From: Oscillospiraceae bacterium
GTDB taxonomy: Bacteria > Bacillota_A > Clostridia > Oscillospirales > Oscillospiraceae
NCBI GenBank assembly: GCA_017398105.1
Contig: JAFQHF010000174.1
Coordinates: 1 to 19,812 of the forward strand
Length of the DNA stretch: 19,812 nucleotides
Direction: 5' to 3'
Part shown: piece after piece, positions 7,351 through 14,470 of the stretch
How the letters are laid out: each line of letters starts with the position of its first letter
How positions within the stretch are numbered: position 1 is the stretch's first letter
The notes under the pieces: model-generated
Seen by the model: the letters and a program-made list of their open reading frames with translations, nothing else
Databases searched by the model: none
Told to the model about the DNA's origin: nothing
Made by a program: the position numbers and the translations under genes

Positions 7351-7386
7351 TGCATATTGCTTCGCATACAGAAAAGGAGATTTTCC

Positions 7387-8121
7387 ATGAATGTATTTGT
7401 CACCAGCAGTCCCTTTATAGACGGAGCAGAACGGGCTATTCTGGCTCCCGACAATGAATTTATCGACCGTATCCGTGCCGTTCTGCCCAAAAATCCGCAG
7501 GTTCTGTTTGTCTGTTCCGATCCCGGCGATCATGAGGGCACCTGCCAGTTCGCCGCCATCACCACCGCCGCTTTTGCCGAGATCGGCATTGCCTTCGGCG
7601 GCTATCAGGTTCTGGACGGCACCACCGCCCACAGAGCTTACGGCATGGTCTCCCACTGTGATTTTATCGTTCTGTCCGGCGGCCATGTTCCCACACAGAA
7701 TGCTTTCTTCCGCAAGATTCGTCTCCGTCATTTGCTAAAGCACTTCAACGGCACCGTTATGGGCATCAGCGCCGGCTCCATGAATATGGCCGATATCGTC
7801 TACGTCCAGCCGGAAGAGCCCGGAGAATCCGTACCGGAATTCAAGCGATTCTCCCCCGGTCTGGGACTGACGTCCGTCAGCATCCTGCCCCATTACCAGA
7901 AGGTCAAGGATAATTACCTGGACGGCAAGCGGCTGTACGAGGACATCACCTTTGCCGACAGCATGGGCCATGAATTTTTCGTACTGCCGGACAACAGCTA
8001 TTTCTTCCAGGACAGCGATGGTCTGCTGCTGTGCGGCCGGGCTTACCGGCTGAAGGACGGCATCATGGAGCTGCTGACACTGGACGGAGAAGTTCTGAAG
8101 ATGGAGATGCTGGAACAATGA
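7387..8121 (+). CDS. Peptidase S51 family protein (PepE/cyanophycinase-like)
   Basis: A 244-residue cytoplasmic hydrolase of the class I glutamine amidotransferase-like fold. FIVLSGGHVPTQ (about 93-104) and GISAGSMNM (126-134) are the family hallmarks, with S128 as the likely nucleophile in the GxSAG elbow and H169 (ILPHY) as the likely catalytic histidine. Known members cleave aspartyl dipeptides (PepE) or cyanophycin; the substrate here is not determined. The ATG at 7387 is chosen over an upstream in-frame ATG because AAAAGGAG lies just before it and the upstream part falls in the palindromic repeat. Its stop overlaps the start of the next gene (ATGA), coupling it to a second amidotransferase-fold hydrolase. 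Confidence 0.88.
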   Translation: MNVFVTSSPFIDGAERAILAPDNEFIDRIRAVLPKNPQVLFVCSDPGDHEGTCQFAAITTAAFAEIGIAFGGYQVLDGTTAHRAYGMVSHCDFIVLSGGHVPTQNAFFRKIRLRHLLKHFNGTVMGISAGSMNMADIVYVQPEEPGESVPEFKRFSPGLGLTSVSILPHYQKVKDNYLDGKRLYEDITFADSMGHEFFVLPDNSYFFQDSDGLLLCGRAYRLKDGIMELLTLDGEVLKMEMLEQ

Positions 8122-8798
8122 CACCTGTGATTGCCATGCCCCAGTGGGGAAATTCCCCTCTTCGGCTGTACATGAAAAGCAAATATATCCAGTCCCTCCA
8201 TCGCTCCGGCGCAAAAATCCGCTGGATCGAGCTGGACGATCCGGACATTGCCGAAATAGTGCGTTCCTGCGACGGCCTGCTGCTTCCCGGCGGCGATGAC
8301 ATTGACCCCAGCCGCTACGGCGAAGCCCGCAGTGAAAAGTGCGGCAAATCCAGCGAAGCCCGGGACAGCGCCGAGTGGAAGCTGCTGGAAGCCTTTCTCC
8401 CCACCGGAAAGCCTATTCTCGGCATCTGCCGGGGCGCACAGCTGCTGAACGCCTTCTGCGGCGGCACGCTGCACCAGGACATCCCCGGGCATTCCGACTT
8501 TAAAACCCGCGCAAAAGGTTGTCACAAGGCTCATATCGAATCCGGCAGTAAGCTTCATGCCATTCTGGGAACCGGTGAAGTCTGGGTAAACAGCCTGCAC
8601 CATCAGGCAGCAGCACGCATCGCACCCAATCTCACCGTCACCGCCCGGGCCGAGGACGGCACTGTGGAAGCGCTGGAAATGAGAGAGCATCCCTTCTGTC
8701 TGGCTGTCCAATGGCACCCGGAGCATTTGAGCAGGCACCGTGCTGATCAGCAGAAGATTTTCGATGTATTTGCTGAAGCCTGCAAAGCATCATCATAA
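8118..8798 (+). CDS. Gamma-glutamyl hydrolase, peptidase C26 / PuuD-like class I amidotransferase
   Basis: A 226-residue protein with the complete class I glutamine amidotransferase triad: C104 in GICRGAQLLNA (102-112), and H200 with E202 in QWHPEH (198-203). LLLPGGDDIDPSRYGE (about 55-69) and the oxyanion region mark the gamma-glutamyl-GABA hydrolase-like (PuuD, peptidase C26) group, which cuts gamma-glutamyl amide bonds. No synthetase domain is attached, so it acts as a free hydrolase. The start is set by the ATGA overlap with the S51 gene; a longer frame upstream is only read-through of that gene. Substrate is unknown. The pair may degrade isopeptide or gamma-glutamyl compounds together. 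Confidence 0.9.
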   Translation: MTPVIAMPQWGNSPLRLYMKSKYIQSLHRSGAKIRWIELDDPDIAEIVRSCDGLLLPGGDDIDPSRYGEARSEKCGKSSEARDSAEWKLLEAFLPTGKPILGICRGAQLLNAFCGGTLHQDIPGHSDFKTRAKGCHKAHIESGSKLHAILGTGEVWVNSLHHQAAARIAPNLTVTARAEDGTVEALEMREHPFCLAVQWHPEHLSRHRADQQKIFDVFAEACKASS

Positions 8799-8815
8799 TA
8801 CACAAAAACCAAATG

Positions 8816-8917
8816 TAGGGCGGGGTCATGACCCCGCCGGGCAGTCTCGAAACCTGAGCAGCAAACACAAAACACTCAGGCATCGTAAATGCCCGGCGGA
8901 GGCATGCCTCCGCCCTA
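8816..8917. repeat. 102-bp nested inverted-repeat element (MITE/REP-like)
   Basis: Two 28-base arms (8816-8843 and 8890-8917) form terminal inverted repeats that begin and end with TA. The outer 8 and inner 10 bases of each arm match the other arm perfectly; the 10 bases between differ at four places. Each arm is also a palindrome on its own: CGGGGTCATGACCCCG (8821-8836) and CGGAGGCATGCCTCCG (8896-8911). The interior has a further stem CCTGAG (8853-8858) / CTCAGG (8875-8880). It codes for nothing and separates convergent genes. It looks like a small non-autonomous repeat; its copy number cannot be seen from one window. Confidence 0.8.
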
Positions 8918-8951
8918 ACGTTTCTGATTCGAATCGCAATACCTTTTTCAA

Positions 8952-9422
8952 TTACTGCCAGGCCTTGCAGACATCCACCCAGCTTTCGAAGCCGGAGTAT
9001 TTCTCCATTTCCGGAATGGTCAGCTCGATGGCGGAATTGCTGCTGCCTGCGGCGGGGAAGACGGTTTCAAACCGCTTCATGGATTCGTCCAGGTAGACGC
9101 TTACCCCCGCATTGACCGCAAAGGGGCATACGCCGCCTACCGCATGACCGATCATGGCAGACGCCTCCTCATGGGAAAGCATTTTTGCCTTCACACCGAA
9201 GCGGGCCTTGTATTTGGCATTGTCCACCTTGGCATCGCCTGCTGCGCAGATCAGAATCGCGGCCTCCCCCACCCGGAAGGACAGGGTCTTGACGATCCGG
9301 CAGGGCTCACAGTTCAGCGCCTGGGCCGCCAGCTCCACCGTGGCGCTGGAGACCGGAAATTCCAGAATTTTATCTTCCATCCCGAATTGGGAAAAATAAG
9401 CCTTTACCTTTTCTATTGACAT
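8952..9422 (-). CDS. YbaK/EbsC (ProX-type) aminoacyl-tRNA deacylase family protein
   Basis: A 156-residue single-domain protein of the family that hydrolyses mischarged tRNA, such as Cys-tRNA(Pro) or Ala-tRNA(Pro), in trans. CRIVKTLSF (41-49) carries the conserved lysine K45, and GGVCPFAV followed by VSVYLDESMKRFETVFPAAGSSNSAIEL is the typical core and C-terminal stretch. The length is usual for stand-alone members. GAGGA lies six bases before the ATG. It is transcribed away from the D-2-hydroxyacid dehydrogenase gene. Which mischarged tRNA it edits cannot be decided from sequence alone. Confidence 0.9.
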   Translation of the reverse strand: MSIEKVKAYFSQFGMEDKILEFPVSSATVELAAQALNCEPCRIVKTLSFRVGEAAILICAAGDAKVDNAKYKARFGVKAKMLSHEEASAMIGHAVGGVCPFAVNAGVSVYLDESMKRFETVFPAAGSSNSAIELTIPEMEKYSGFESWVDVCKAWQ

Positions 9423-9452
9423 AAACCGTCCTCATTTCTATTCGTATTGTAA

Positions 9453-9481
9453 TTGACACGGGGCATATTTGCGGATATGAT
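9453..9481 (+). promoter_or_regulatory. Promoter of the D-2-hydroxyacid dehydrogenase gene
   Basis: A perfect TTGACA (9453-9458) and TATGAT (9476-9481) are 17 bases apart, 24 bases before the start codon and in front of a GGAGG ribosome-binding site. Confidence 0.85.
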
Positions 9482-9505
9482 AAAAGAAAAACGGAGGAAT
9501 CAGAC

Positions 9506-10477
9506 ATGTCTTACAACATCAGCGTTATCTGTCCCGCCTTTGACCAGACCCACATCCGGAAAATTCGTTCCACCGCAGAAAGCTTTGGCTGCCATGTGGA
9601 TTTTTATGTCGGTCATGAGGAAGCCCTGCCCCATCTGACAGACACCCACATTCTCTTTGCCCCCTCCGATGCCCGTTCCCCGGAGCTTGTCAAAGCCGCT
9701 CCGGATCTGAAATGGTTCGCCAGCTTTTATGCAGGTGTTGATCCCCTGCTGGCTCCCGACGTTCTGAAGGAGGATATCCTGCTGACAAACGGCTCCGGCG
9801 CTTACGGTGTCACCATCGCAGAGCATCTGACCATGGTGACCATCATGCTGATGCGGCGGTATCCGGAATATCGGGAAATCGTGGCCAATAAGGGCTTCCG
9901 TCATGATCTTCCCCTGCGCTCCATCTATGGCTCCACCATCGTCATCTGCGGCACCGGCGATATCGGTTCCAAGTTTGCCCAGCGGCTGCGCCCCTTCTGT
10001 CCCGCAAAGGTCATCGGCGTTAACCGCACCGGCCGAACGGCAGAGGGCTTTGACGAAATTTACACCATCGAAGAGCTGGACAACGTGCTTCCCCAGGCCG
10101 ATGTACTGGCACTGACCCTACCCGGCACCCCTCTGACCACCAATCTGATCACCCGGGAACGGCTGGCGCTGATGAAGCAGGATGCCTATCTTATCAACAT
10201 TGGCCGCGGCAGCTGTCTGGATCAGGAAGCCCTGGCCGATGCCCTGAACAGCGGAAGCCTGGCAGGTGCCGCCCTGGATGTATTCCGGACTGAGCCCATC
10301 CCGGAGAACGATCCCATCTGGGACGCAAAGAATCTGATCATCACACCTCACTGCTCCGGCCAGATGACCCTGGGCTATACCAGAGATACCCTGGTGGATA
10401 TGTTCTGCGAGAATCTGACCCGATTCTGTCAGGGACAGCCCCTGAAACACATCATCGACCGGAATCTGGCCTATTGA
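9506..10477 (+). CDS. D-2-hydroxyacid dehydrogenase (NAD(P)-dependent)
   Basis: A 323-residue cytosolic oxidoreductase that interconverts a 2-oxoacid and a D-2-hydroxyacid. The nucleotide-binding motif GTGDIG lies at 149-154. The catalytic residues of the family are all present: R234 in INIGRGS, E263 in RTEPIPENDP, and H282 in ITPHCSG. It resembles the glyoxylate/hydroxypyruvate reductase-like branch more than fermentative D-lactate dehydrogenase, but the substrate cannot be read from sequence. It has its own promoter and is followed by an unusual series of terminators, so it is probably monocistronic. Confidence 0.92.
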   Translation: MSYNISVICPAFDQTHIRKIRSTAESFGCHVDFYVGHEEALPHLTDTHILFAPSDARSPELVKAAPDLKWFASFYAGVDPLLAPDVLKEDILLTNGSGAYGVTIAEHLTMVTIMLMRRYPEYREIVANKGFRHDLPLRSIYGSTIVICGTGDIGSKFAQRLRPFCPAKVIGVNRTGRTAEGFDEIYTIEELDNVLPQADVLALTLPGTPLTTNLITRERLALMKQDAYLINIGRGSCLDQEALADALNSGSLAGAALDVFRTEPIPENDPIWDAKNLIITPHCSGQMTLGYTRDTLVDMFCENLTRFCQGQPLKHIIDRNLAY

Positions 10478-10490
10478 TCTGCAAAGTATT

Positions 10491-10524
10491 ACAGTGCATA
10501 GCAGGAAATTCTGCTATGCACTGT
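10491..10524. repeat. 34-nt palindromic hairpin, first copy
   Basis: ACAGTGCATAGCAG (10491-10504) and CTGCTATGCACTGT (10511-10524) pair perfectly over 14 bp with loop GAAATT. It lies 14 bases after the dehydrogenase stop. An almost identical copy occurs at 10727-10760, differing only in one loop base. It lacks a following T run and so is not itself a good terminator. Confidence 0.85.
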
Positions 10525-10525
10525 T

Positions 10526-10567
10526 AGCTTGTCGAAAAAGTCCTTCGGGCTTTTCCGACAGCTTTTT
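10526..10567 (+). terminator. UUCG-tetraloop terminator of the dehydrogenase gene
   Basis: AGC-TGTCG-AAAAG-CC on the left (10526-10543) pairs with GG-CTTTT-CGACA-GCT on the right (10548-10563) across the stable TTCG loop (10544-10547), with single-base bulges or mismatches. TTTT follows. Confidence 0.8.
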
Positions 10568-10726
10568 GCAGCCTGCTGCGTGCACTCCTTGTGCGCCTCT
10601 GGCGCACAACTCGCACACTTGCAGTCTGAGATGTATTTTTGTCCACGTACACGCCGCGGCCAAAAATGATTTAAATGGGTTTGCCGCTTTGGCGGCAAAT
10701 TCTGCGAAACCTTTTTTGTCAGTCTG
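10568..10726. other. Gene-free, hairpin-rich spacer between the two 34-nt palindromes
   Basis: No credible gene is seen; the short frames here lack a ribosome-binding site. It contains GTGCGCC/GGCGCAC (10591-10607, three-base loop) and TTTGCCGC/GCGGCAAA (10680-10699). The latter is enclosed by GGTTT (10678-10682) and AAACC (10707-10711) followed by a T run, giving a further plus-strand terminator-like fold. Confidence 0.6.
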
Positions 10727-10766
10727 ACAGTGCATAGCAGGACATTCTGCTATGCACTGTTTTTTT
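10727..10766 (+). terminator. 34-nt palindromic hairpin, second copy, with T run
   Basis: ACAGTGCATAGCAG (10727-10740) pairs with CTGCTATGCACTGT (10747-10760), loop GACATT, followed by an unbroken T run to 10766. On the plus strand this is a strong terminator shape. It abuts the stop of the minus-strand isocitrate dehydrogenase gene, so the stem may also mark that transcript's 3' end, although the minus strand has no T run. Confidence 0.8.
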
Positions 10767-10768
10767 GC

Positions 10769-11881
10769 TTACAGCAGCTCCATCAGAGCATCGGCATACT
10801 GTGCAGCCGTTGCGGCAGTACCATCAGACTTAACTTCCACAGTGCATTCGTCCATGGCCTTTTCCAGCTTGGCAGCAGCTTCACCCCGGCAGATGTGGCG
10901 CAGCAGCATGGCAGCAGCCTTGATGATGCTGGCAGGGTTGGCATACTCGCCCATGCCCCGCTCGATCATACGGGGTGCAGAACCATGAATGGCTTCAAAC
11001 ATGGCATAGCGGTCGCCGATATTGGCGCTGCCGGCGGTACCCACACCGCCCTGGATCTGGGCAGCCTCGTCGGTGATGATGTCGCCGTACAGGTTGGGCA
11101 GCAGAACCACCTGGAACTTCTCCCGGAGGGGTTCCTTCAGCAGATTGGCGGTCATAATGTCGATGTAGTAATCTTCCACTTCGATCTCCGGGTAATCCTT
11201 GGCGACCTCATGGGCAATGGCAGTGAACTTGCCGTCGGTCTTCTTCATGATATTCGCCTTGGTGACAATGGAGACATGGTTCTTTCCGTTGTTCCGGGCA
11301 TAGTCAAACGCAGCGCGGGCGATCCGGCGGGTGCCCAGATCGGTGGTGATCTTAAAGTCCACAGCCATGCCGGGCAGTTCCACGCCCCGGCTGCCCAGGA
11401 CATACTCACCCTCGGTATTCTCCCGGTAGAACATCCAGTCGATGTTCTTTTCGGGAATGGAAACAGGGCGGCAGTTGGCATACAGATCCAGCTCCCGGCG
11501 CATGGACACATTGGCAGATTCCATGGTGCCGCCGTGAGGGGTCGTGGTGGGGCCCTTCAGCAGAACATCACAGGCTTTGATCTGAGTCAACACATCATCC
11601 GGAATGGGCTTTCCGCAGGCCATCCGATTTTCGATGGTCAGACCCTCGATGTACTTGATGACAATGGAACCGGCGGCAATTTCATCACAGAGCAGCTTTT
11701 CCAGAACACGGGTGGCCTGCTTCGTAATGATGGGACCGATGCCGTCACCGTCGATGACACCGATGGTAACGCACTTTTTGGTGGTGAAATCGGTCTTTTC
11801 AGAATTCATTCTGGCAAGTCTGTCCAGCTGCTCTTCCAGCAGCTTCATAAAGGCACCGCAGGCCTGAGTTACTTCGTACAT
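10769..11881 (-). CDS. Isocitrate dehydrogenase (isocitrate/isopropylmalate dehydrogenase family)
   Basis: Oxidative decarboxylation of isocitrate to 2-oxoglutarate, the last step of the oxidative branch encoded here. In 370 residues, IDGDGIGP lies at 43-50. ESANVSMRRELDLYANCRP (121-139) keeps the serine and asparagine (S122, N124) and arginines (R128, R138) of isocitrate-specific enzymes rather than the isopropylmalate pattern. RENTEGEY (153-160) carries the catalytic tyrosine, and a TKANIMKKTDG stretch the catalytic lysine. LYGDIITDEAAQ supplies metal-binding aspartates. There is an N-terminal extension of about 37 residues before the first strand. The start is set by one-base overlap with the aconitase stop (TAATG) and by GGAGG upstream. 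Cofactor (NAD or NADP) is not certain. It is last in the operon. Confidence 0.9.
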   Translation of the reverse strand: MYEVTQACGAFMKLLEEQLDRLARMNSEKTDFTTKKCVTIGVIDGDGIGPIITKQATRVLEKLLCDEIAAGSIVIKYIEGLTIENRMACGKPIPDDVLTQIKACDVLLKGPTTTPHGGTMESANVSMRRELDLYANCRPVSIPEKNIDWMFYRENTEGEYVLGSRGVELPGMAVDFKITTDLGTRRIARAAFDYARNNGKNHVSIVTKANIMKKTDGKFTAIAHEVAKDYPEIEVEDYYIDIMTANLLKEPLREKFQVVLLPNLYGDIITDEAAQIQGGVGTAGSANIGDRYAMFEAIHGSAPRMIERGMGEYANPASIIKAAAMLLRHICRGEAAAKLEKAMDECTVEVKSDGTAATAAQYADALMELL

Positions 11882-13809
11882 TATACTCCACCCTCCTTGG
11901 TGTAATTCAGCAGACCGCCGGCCAGCAGAATGGCTCTCTGGCGCTGGGTCAGATTGCAGACCACGTTGAATGCAAAGCCGTTTTCATCGGTCACAGTCAG
12001 GCAGCCCTTTTCCATTCCGGCAACAATATCGGAAATGGTCAGCTTGGCATCCTGATTCAGCTTATCGTAATCCTCGGGATTTTCGAACGTCACAGGCAGA
12101 ATGCCTGCGTTGATCAGGTTGGCAACGTGGATTCTGGCAAAGCTCTTCGCGATGACGCAGCGGACACCCAGGTACATGGGAACCAGAGCCGCATGCTCAC
12201 GGGAAGAACCCTGGCCGTAGTTGCTGCCGCCGACGATAATGCCGTCGCCTGCTGCCTTGGCCCGCTCGGCAAAGGTGGGATCGCAGACCTCGAAGCAGAA
12301 CTTGCTCAGGAAGGGAATGTTGGAGCGGTAAGGCAGGATCTTGGCACCAGCGGGCATGATATGGTCAGTCGTGATGTTGTCACCGACCTTCAGCACCAGC
12401 TGAGCGGTCAGAGAATCAGAGAAAGGCTTGCTCTTGGGGAATTCCTTGATGTTGGGACCGCGCAGAACTTCCGCCTTGTCTGCCTCGTCAGCAGGCACAG
12501 GTGCCAGAACGGCAGAGTCGTTGACCAGGAAGCTGTCGGGCATAGTCACTTCCAGAGGCTCGGTGAAGGTGGTAGGATCGGTAATGTAGCCGGTCAGGGC
12601 TGCGGCAACCGCAGTTTCGGGGGAAACCAGATAGACCTGGCCGTCCTTGGTGCCGGAGCGGCCCAGGAAATTGCGGTTGAAGGTACGCAAGGACACACCG
12701 CCGGAATTGGGGGAGAAGCCCATACCGATGCAGGGGCCGCAGGCACATTCCAGAACTCTTGCGCCGCTGGCAAGGATATCTGCCAGTGCGCCGCAATTGC
12801 TGAGCATGGTCAGAACCTGCCGGGAGCCGGGAGATACGGACAGGCTGACAGAGGGATGGATGGTCTTGCCCTTCAGCATGGCGGCAACCTTCAGCATATC
12901 ATACAGGGAAGAATTGGTGCAGGAGCCGATGCAGACCTGATCTACCTTCACGTTCTTAAGGCTTGCCACTTCCACCACGTTGTCAGGGCTGTGGGGGCAG
13001 GCGATCATGGGCTTCAGTGCAGACAGATCGATATCAATGATCCGGTCATACACGGCATCTTCATCGGAAGCCAGCGGAACATAATCCGCCTCGCGTCCCT
13101 GGGCAGCCAGGAACTGACGGGTAATCTCATCGGAGGGGAAAATGGATGTGGTTGCACCCAGCTCGGTGCCCATATTGGTAATGGTGCCGCGCTCGGGAAC
13201 AGACAGGGTCGCCACACCGGGGCCGCCCCATTCCACGATGGCGCCCACACCGCCCTTGACGGACAGAATCCGCAGAAGCTCCAGGGAAACATCCTTGGCG
13301 GTAACGTAGGGGTTCAGCTTACCGGTCAGGTTGACCTTGAACATCTTGGGCATGGTGATGTAATAAGCGCCGCCGCCCATGGCCACAGCCACGTCCAGAC
13401 CGCCTGCACCGAAGGCCAGCATACCGATGCCGCCGCCGGTGGGGGTGTGGCTGTCAGAGCCGATCAGGGTCTTGCCGGGCTTGCCAAACCGCTCCAGATG
13501 CACCTGATGGCAGATGCCGTTGCCGGGGCGGGAGAAGTAAACGCCGTGCTTGGCAGTGACCGTCTGCAGATAACGGTGGTCGTCACCGTTTTCAAAGCCG
13601 CACTGCAGGGTGTTGTGGTCAACATAGGCAATGGACAGTTCGGTCTTTACCCGGGGGATGCCCATGGTTTCAAATTCCAGATAAGCCATGGTGCCGGTGG
13701 CATCCTGGGTCAGTGTCTGGTCGATCCGCAGCGCAACCTCACTGCCGGGGGTCATATCGCCGGAAATCAGGTGTGCGGCGATGATTTTCTGTGCAATCGT
13801 GTTACCCAT
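11881..13809 (-). CDS. Aconitate hydratase (short, about 640-residue type)
   Basis: Iron-sulfur enzyme that isomerises citrate to isocitrate via cis-aconitate. The 642 residues fit the shorter bacterial/archaeal aconitase type common in Clostridia rather than the about 900-residue AcnA or AcnB. The [4Fe-4S] ligands are C297 (IGSCTNS) and C357/C360 (ACGPCIG). GSDSHTPTGGGIGM (117-130) is a conserved core motif and GSSREHAAL marks the C-terminal swivel domain. It starts inside the end of the GntR gene (8-base overlap) and shares one base of its stop with the isocitrate dehydrogenase start. Homoaconitase or isopropylmalate isomerase are alternatives, but the single fused chain and the neighbours favour aconitase. 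Confidence 0.92.
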   Translation of the reverse strand: MGNTIAQKIIAAHLISGDMTPGSEVALRIDQTLTQDATGTMAYLEFETMGIPRVKTELSIAYVDHNTLQCGFENGDDHRYLQTVTAKHGVYFSRPGNGICHQVHLERFGKPGKTLIGSDSHTPTGGGIGMLAFGAGGLDVAVAMGGGAYYITMPKMFKVNLTGKLNPYVTAKDVSLELLRILSVKGGVGAIVEWGGPGVATLSVPERGTITNMGTELGATTSIFPSDEITRQFLAAQGREADYVPLASDEDAVYDRIIDIDLSALKPMIACPHSPDNVVEVASLKNVKVDQVCIGSCTNSSLYDMLKVAAMLKGKTIHPSVSLSVSPGSRQVLTMLSNCGALADILASGARVLECACGPCIGMGFSPNSGGVSLRTFNRNFLGRSGTKDGQVYLVSPETAVAAALTGYITDPTTFTEPLEVTMPDSFLVNDSAVLAPVPADEADKAEVLRGPNIKEFPKSKPFSDSLTAQLVLKVGDNITTDHIMPAGAKILPYRSNIPFLSKFCFEVCDPTFAERAKAAGDGIIVGGSNYGQGSSREHAALVPMYLGVRCVIAKSFARIHVANLINAGILPVTFENPEDYDKLNQDAKLTISDIVAGMEKGCLTVTDENGFAFNVVCNLTQRQRAILLAGGLLNYTKEGGV

Positions 13810-14458
13810 TTTTCTTAAGTCCTTCCATCATGTGAAGTTTGGCATTGGTAATGTGCTGTGCGGTCAGCTTTTCCGCCAGTTCTGCATCACCGGAGGCAAT
13901 GGCCTTGTAAATCTCATAATGCTCCGCCTTGGTCTTGGTGGCCCGTGCCCAGTCGTCCATGGCAATGCGGCGGTAGCGGCGGGTCTTCCGGTGCAGGGGG
14001 ATCAGCGTGTCGGTGATCACGGTGCGCTTGCTCATGTAGCAGATGTTGTCATGGAACTGGTCATCCACCTGACGCAGCCGTTCTGCGTCCTTCTTTTCAA
14101 AGTAGAATTCCTGCAGATCTACCAGATGGGTCATTTCCTTCAAATTTTCCGGAGTCATGTTCAGCGTTGCATAGTATGCAGCAACACCTTCCACCCGTTC
14201 CCGGATGGTCATAATGTCCAACAGGTCGCCTTCTGTGATGCCCAGGACCCGGGAACCCTTACCGGCATCCTCAATGAGCCGTTCCTGTTCCAGACGGCGC
14301 AGCGCTTCCCGGATGGGGGTGCGGCTGACGCCCAGCTGTTCCACCAGCTTCAGCTCCGTAAGGATTTCGCCCTTGGGATAAACGCCTTGGATAATATCGT
14401 TTTCCAGACGGTCAAATACCTGATCCGCCAGAGAGGTACTCTTAAATTGCTTCAACAT
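13802..14458 (-). CDS. GntR-family regulator, FadR/FCD subfamily
   Basis: A 218-residue DNA-binding regulator. The N-terminal winged helix-turn-helix (about 8-70) contains the GntR signature LGVSRTPIREALRRLEQERLIE (42-63). The C-terminal FCD ligand domain keeps the metal/ligand residues D132, H136, H180 and H202. Members of this group bind organic acids, often with a metal ion. It lies between the citrate synthase gene and aconitase, overlapping aconitase by eight bases, so it is made with the enzymes it probably controls. A near-palindromic site of the FCD operator type covers the -10 of the operon promoter, which suggests auto-repression relieved by citrate or a related acid; the ligand is inferred. 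Confidence 0.92.
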   Translation of the reverse strand: MLKQFKSTSLADQVFDRLENDIIQGVYPKGEILTELKLVEQLGVSRTPIREALRRLEQERLIEDAGKGSRVLGITEGDLLDIMTIRERVEGVAAYYATLNMTPENLKEMTHLVDLQEFYFEKKDAERLRQVDDQFHDNICYMSKRTVITDTLIPLHRKTRRYRRIAMDDWARATKTKAEHYEIYKAIASGDAELAEKLTAQHITNAKLHMMEGLKKNG

Positions 14459-14470
14459 ATTCGCTACTCC

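Noticed and set aside
8740..9096. A 118-codon plus-strand frame running through the nested repeat into the YbaK-type gene
   Set aside because: It crosses a non-coding inverted-repeat element and then runs antisense to a recognisable gene.
10494..10735. Short frames on both strands within the hairpin-rich spacer
   Set aside because: They begin or end inside the palindromes, lack ribosome-binding sites and encode cysteine-rich low-complexity strings typical of structured non-coding DNA.
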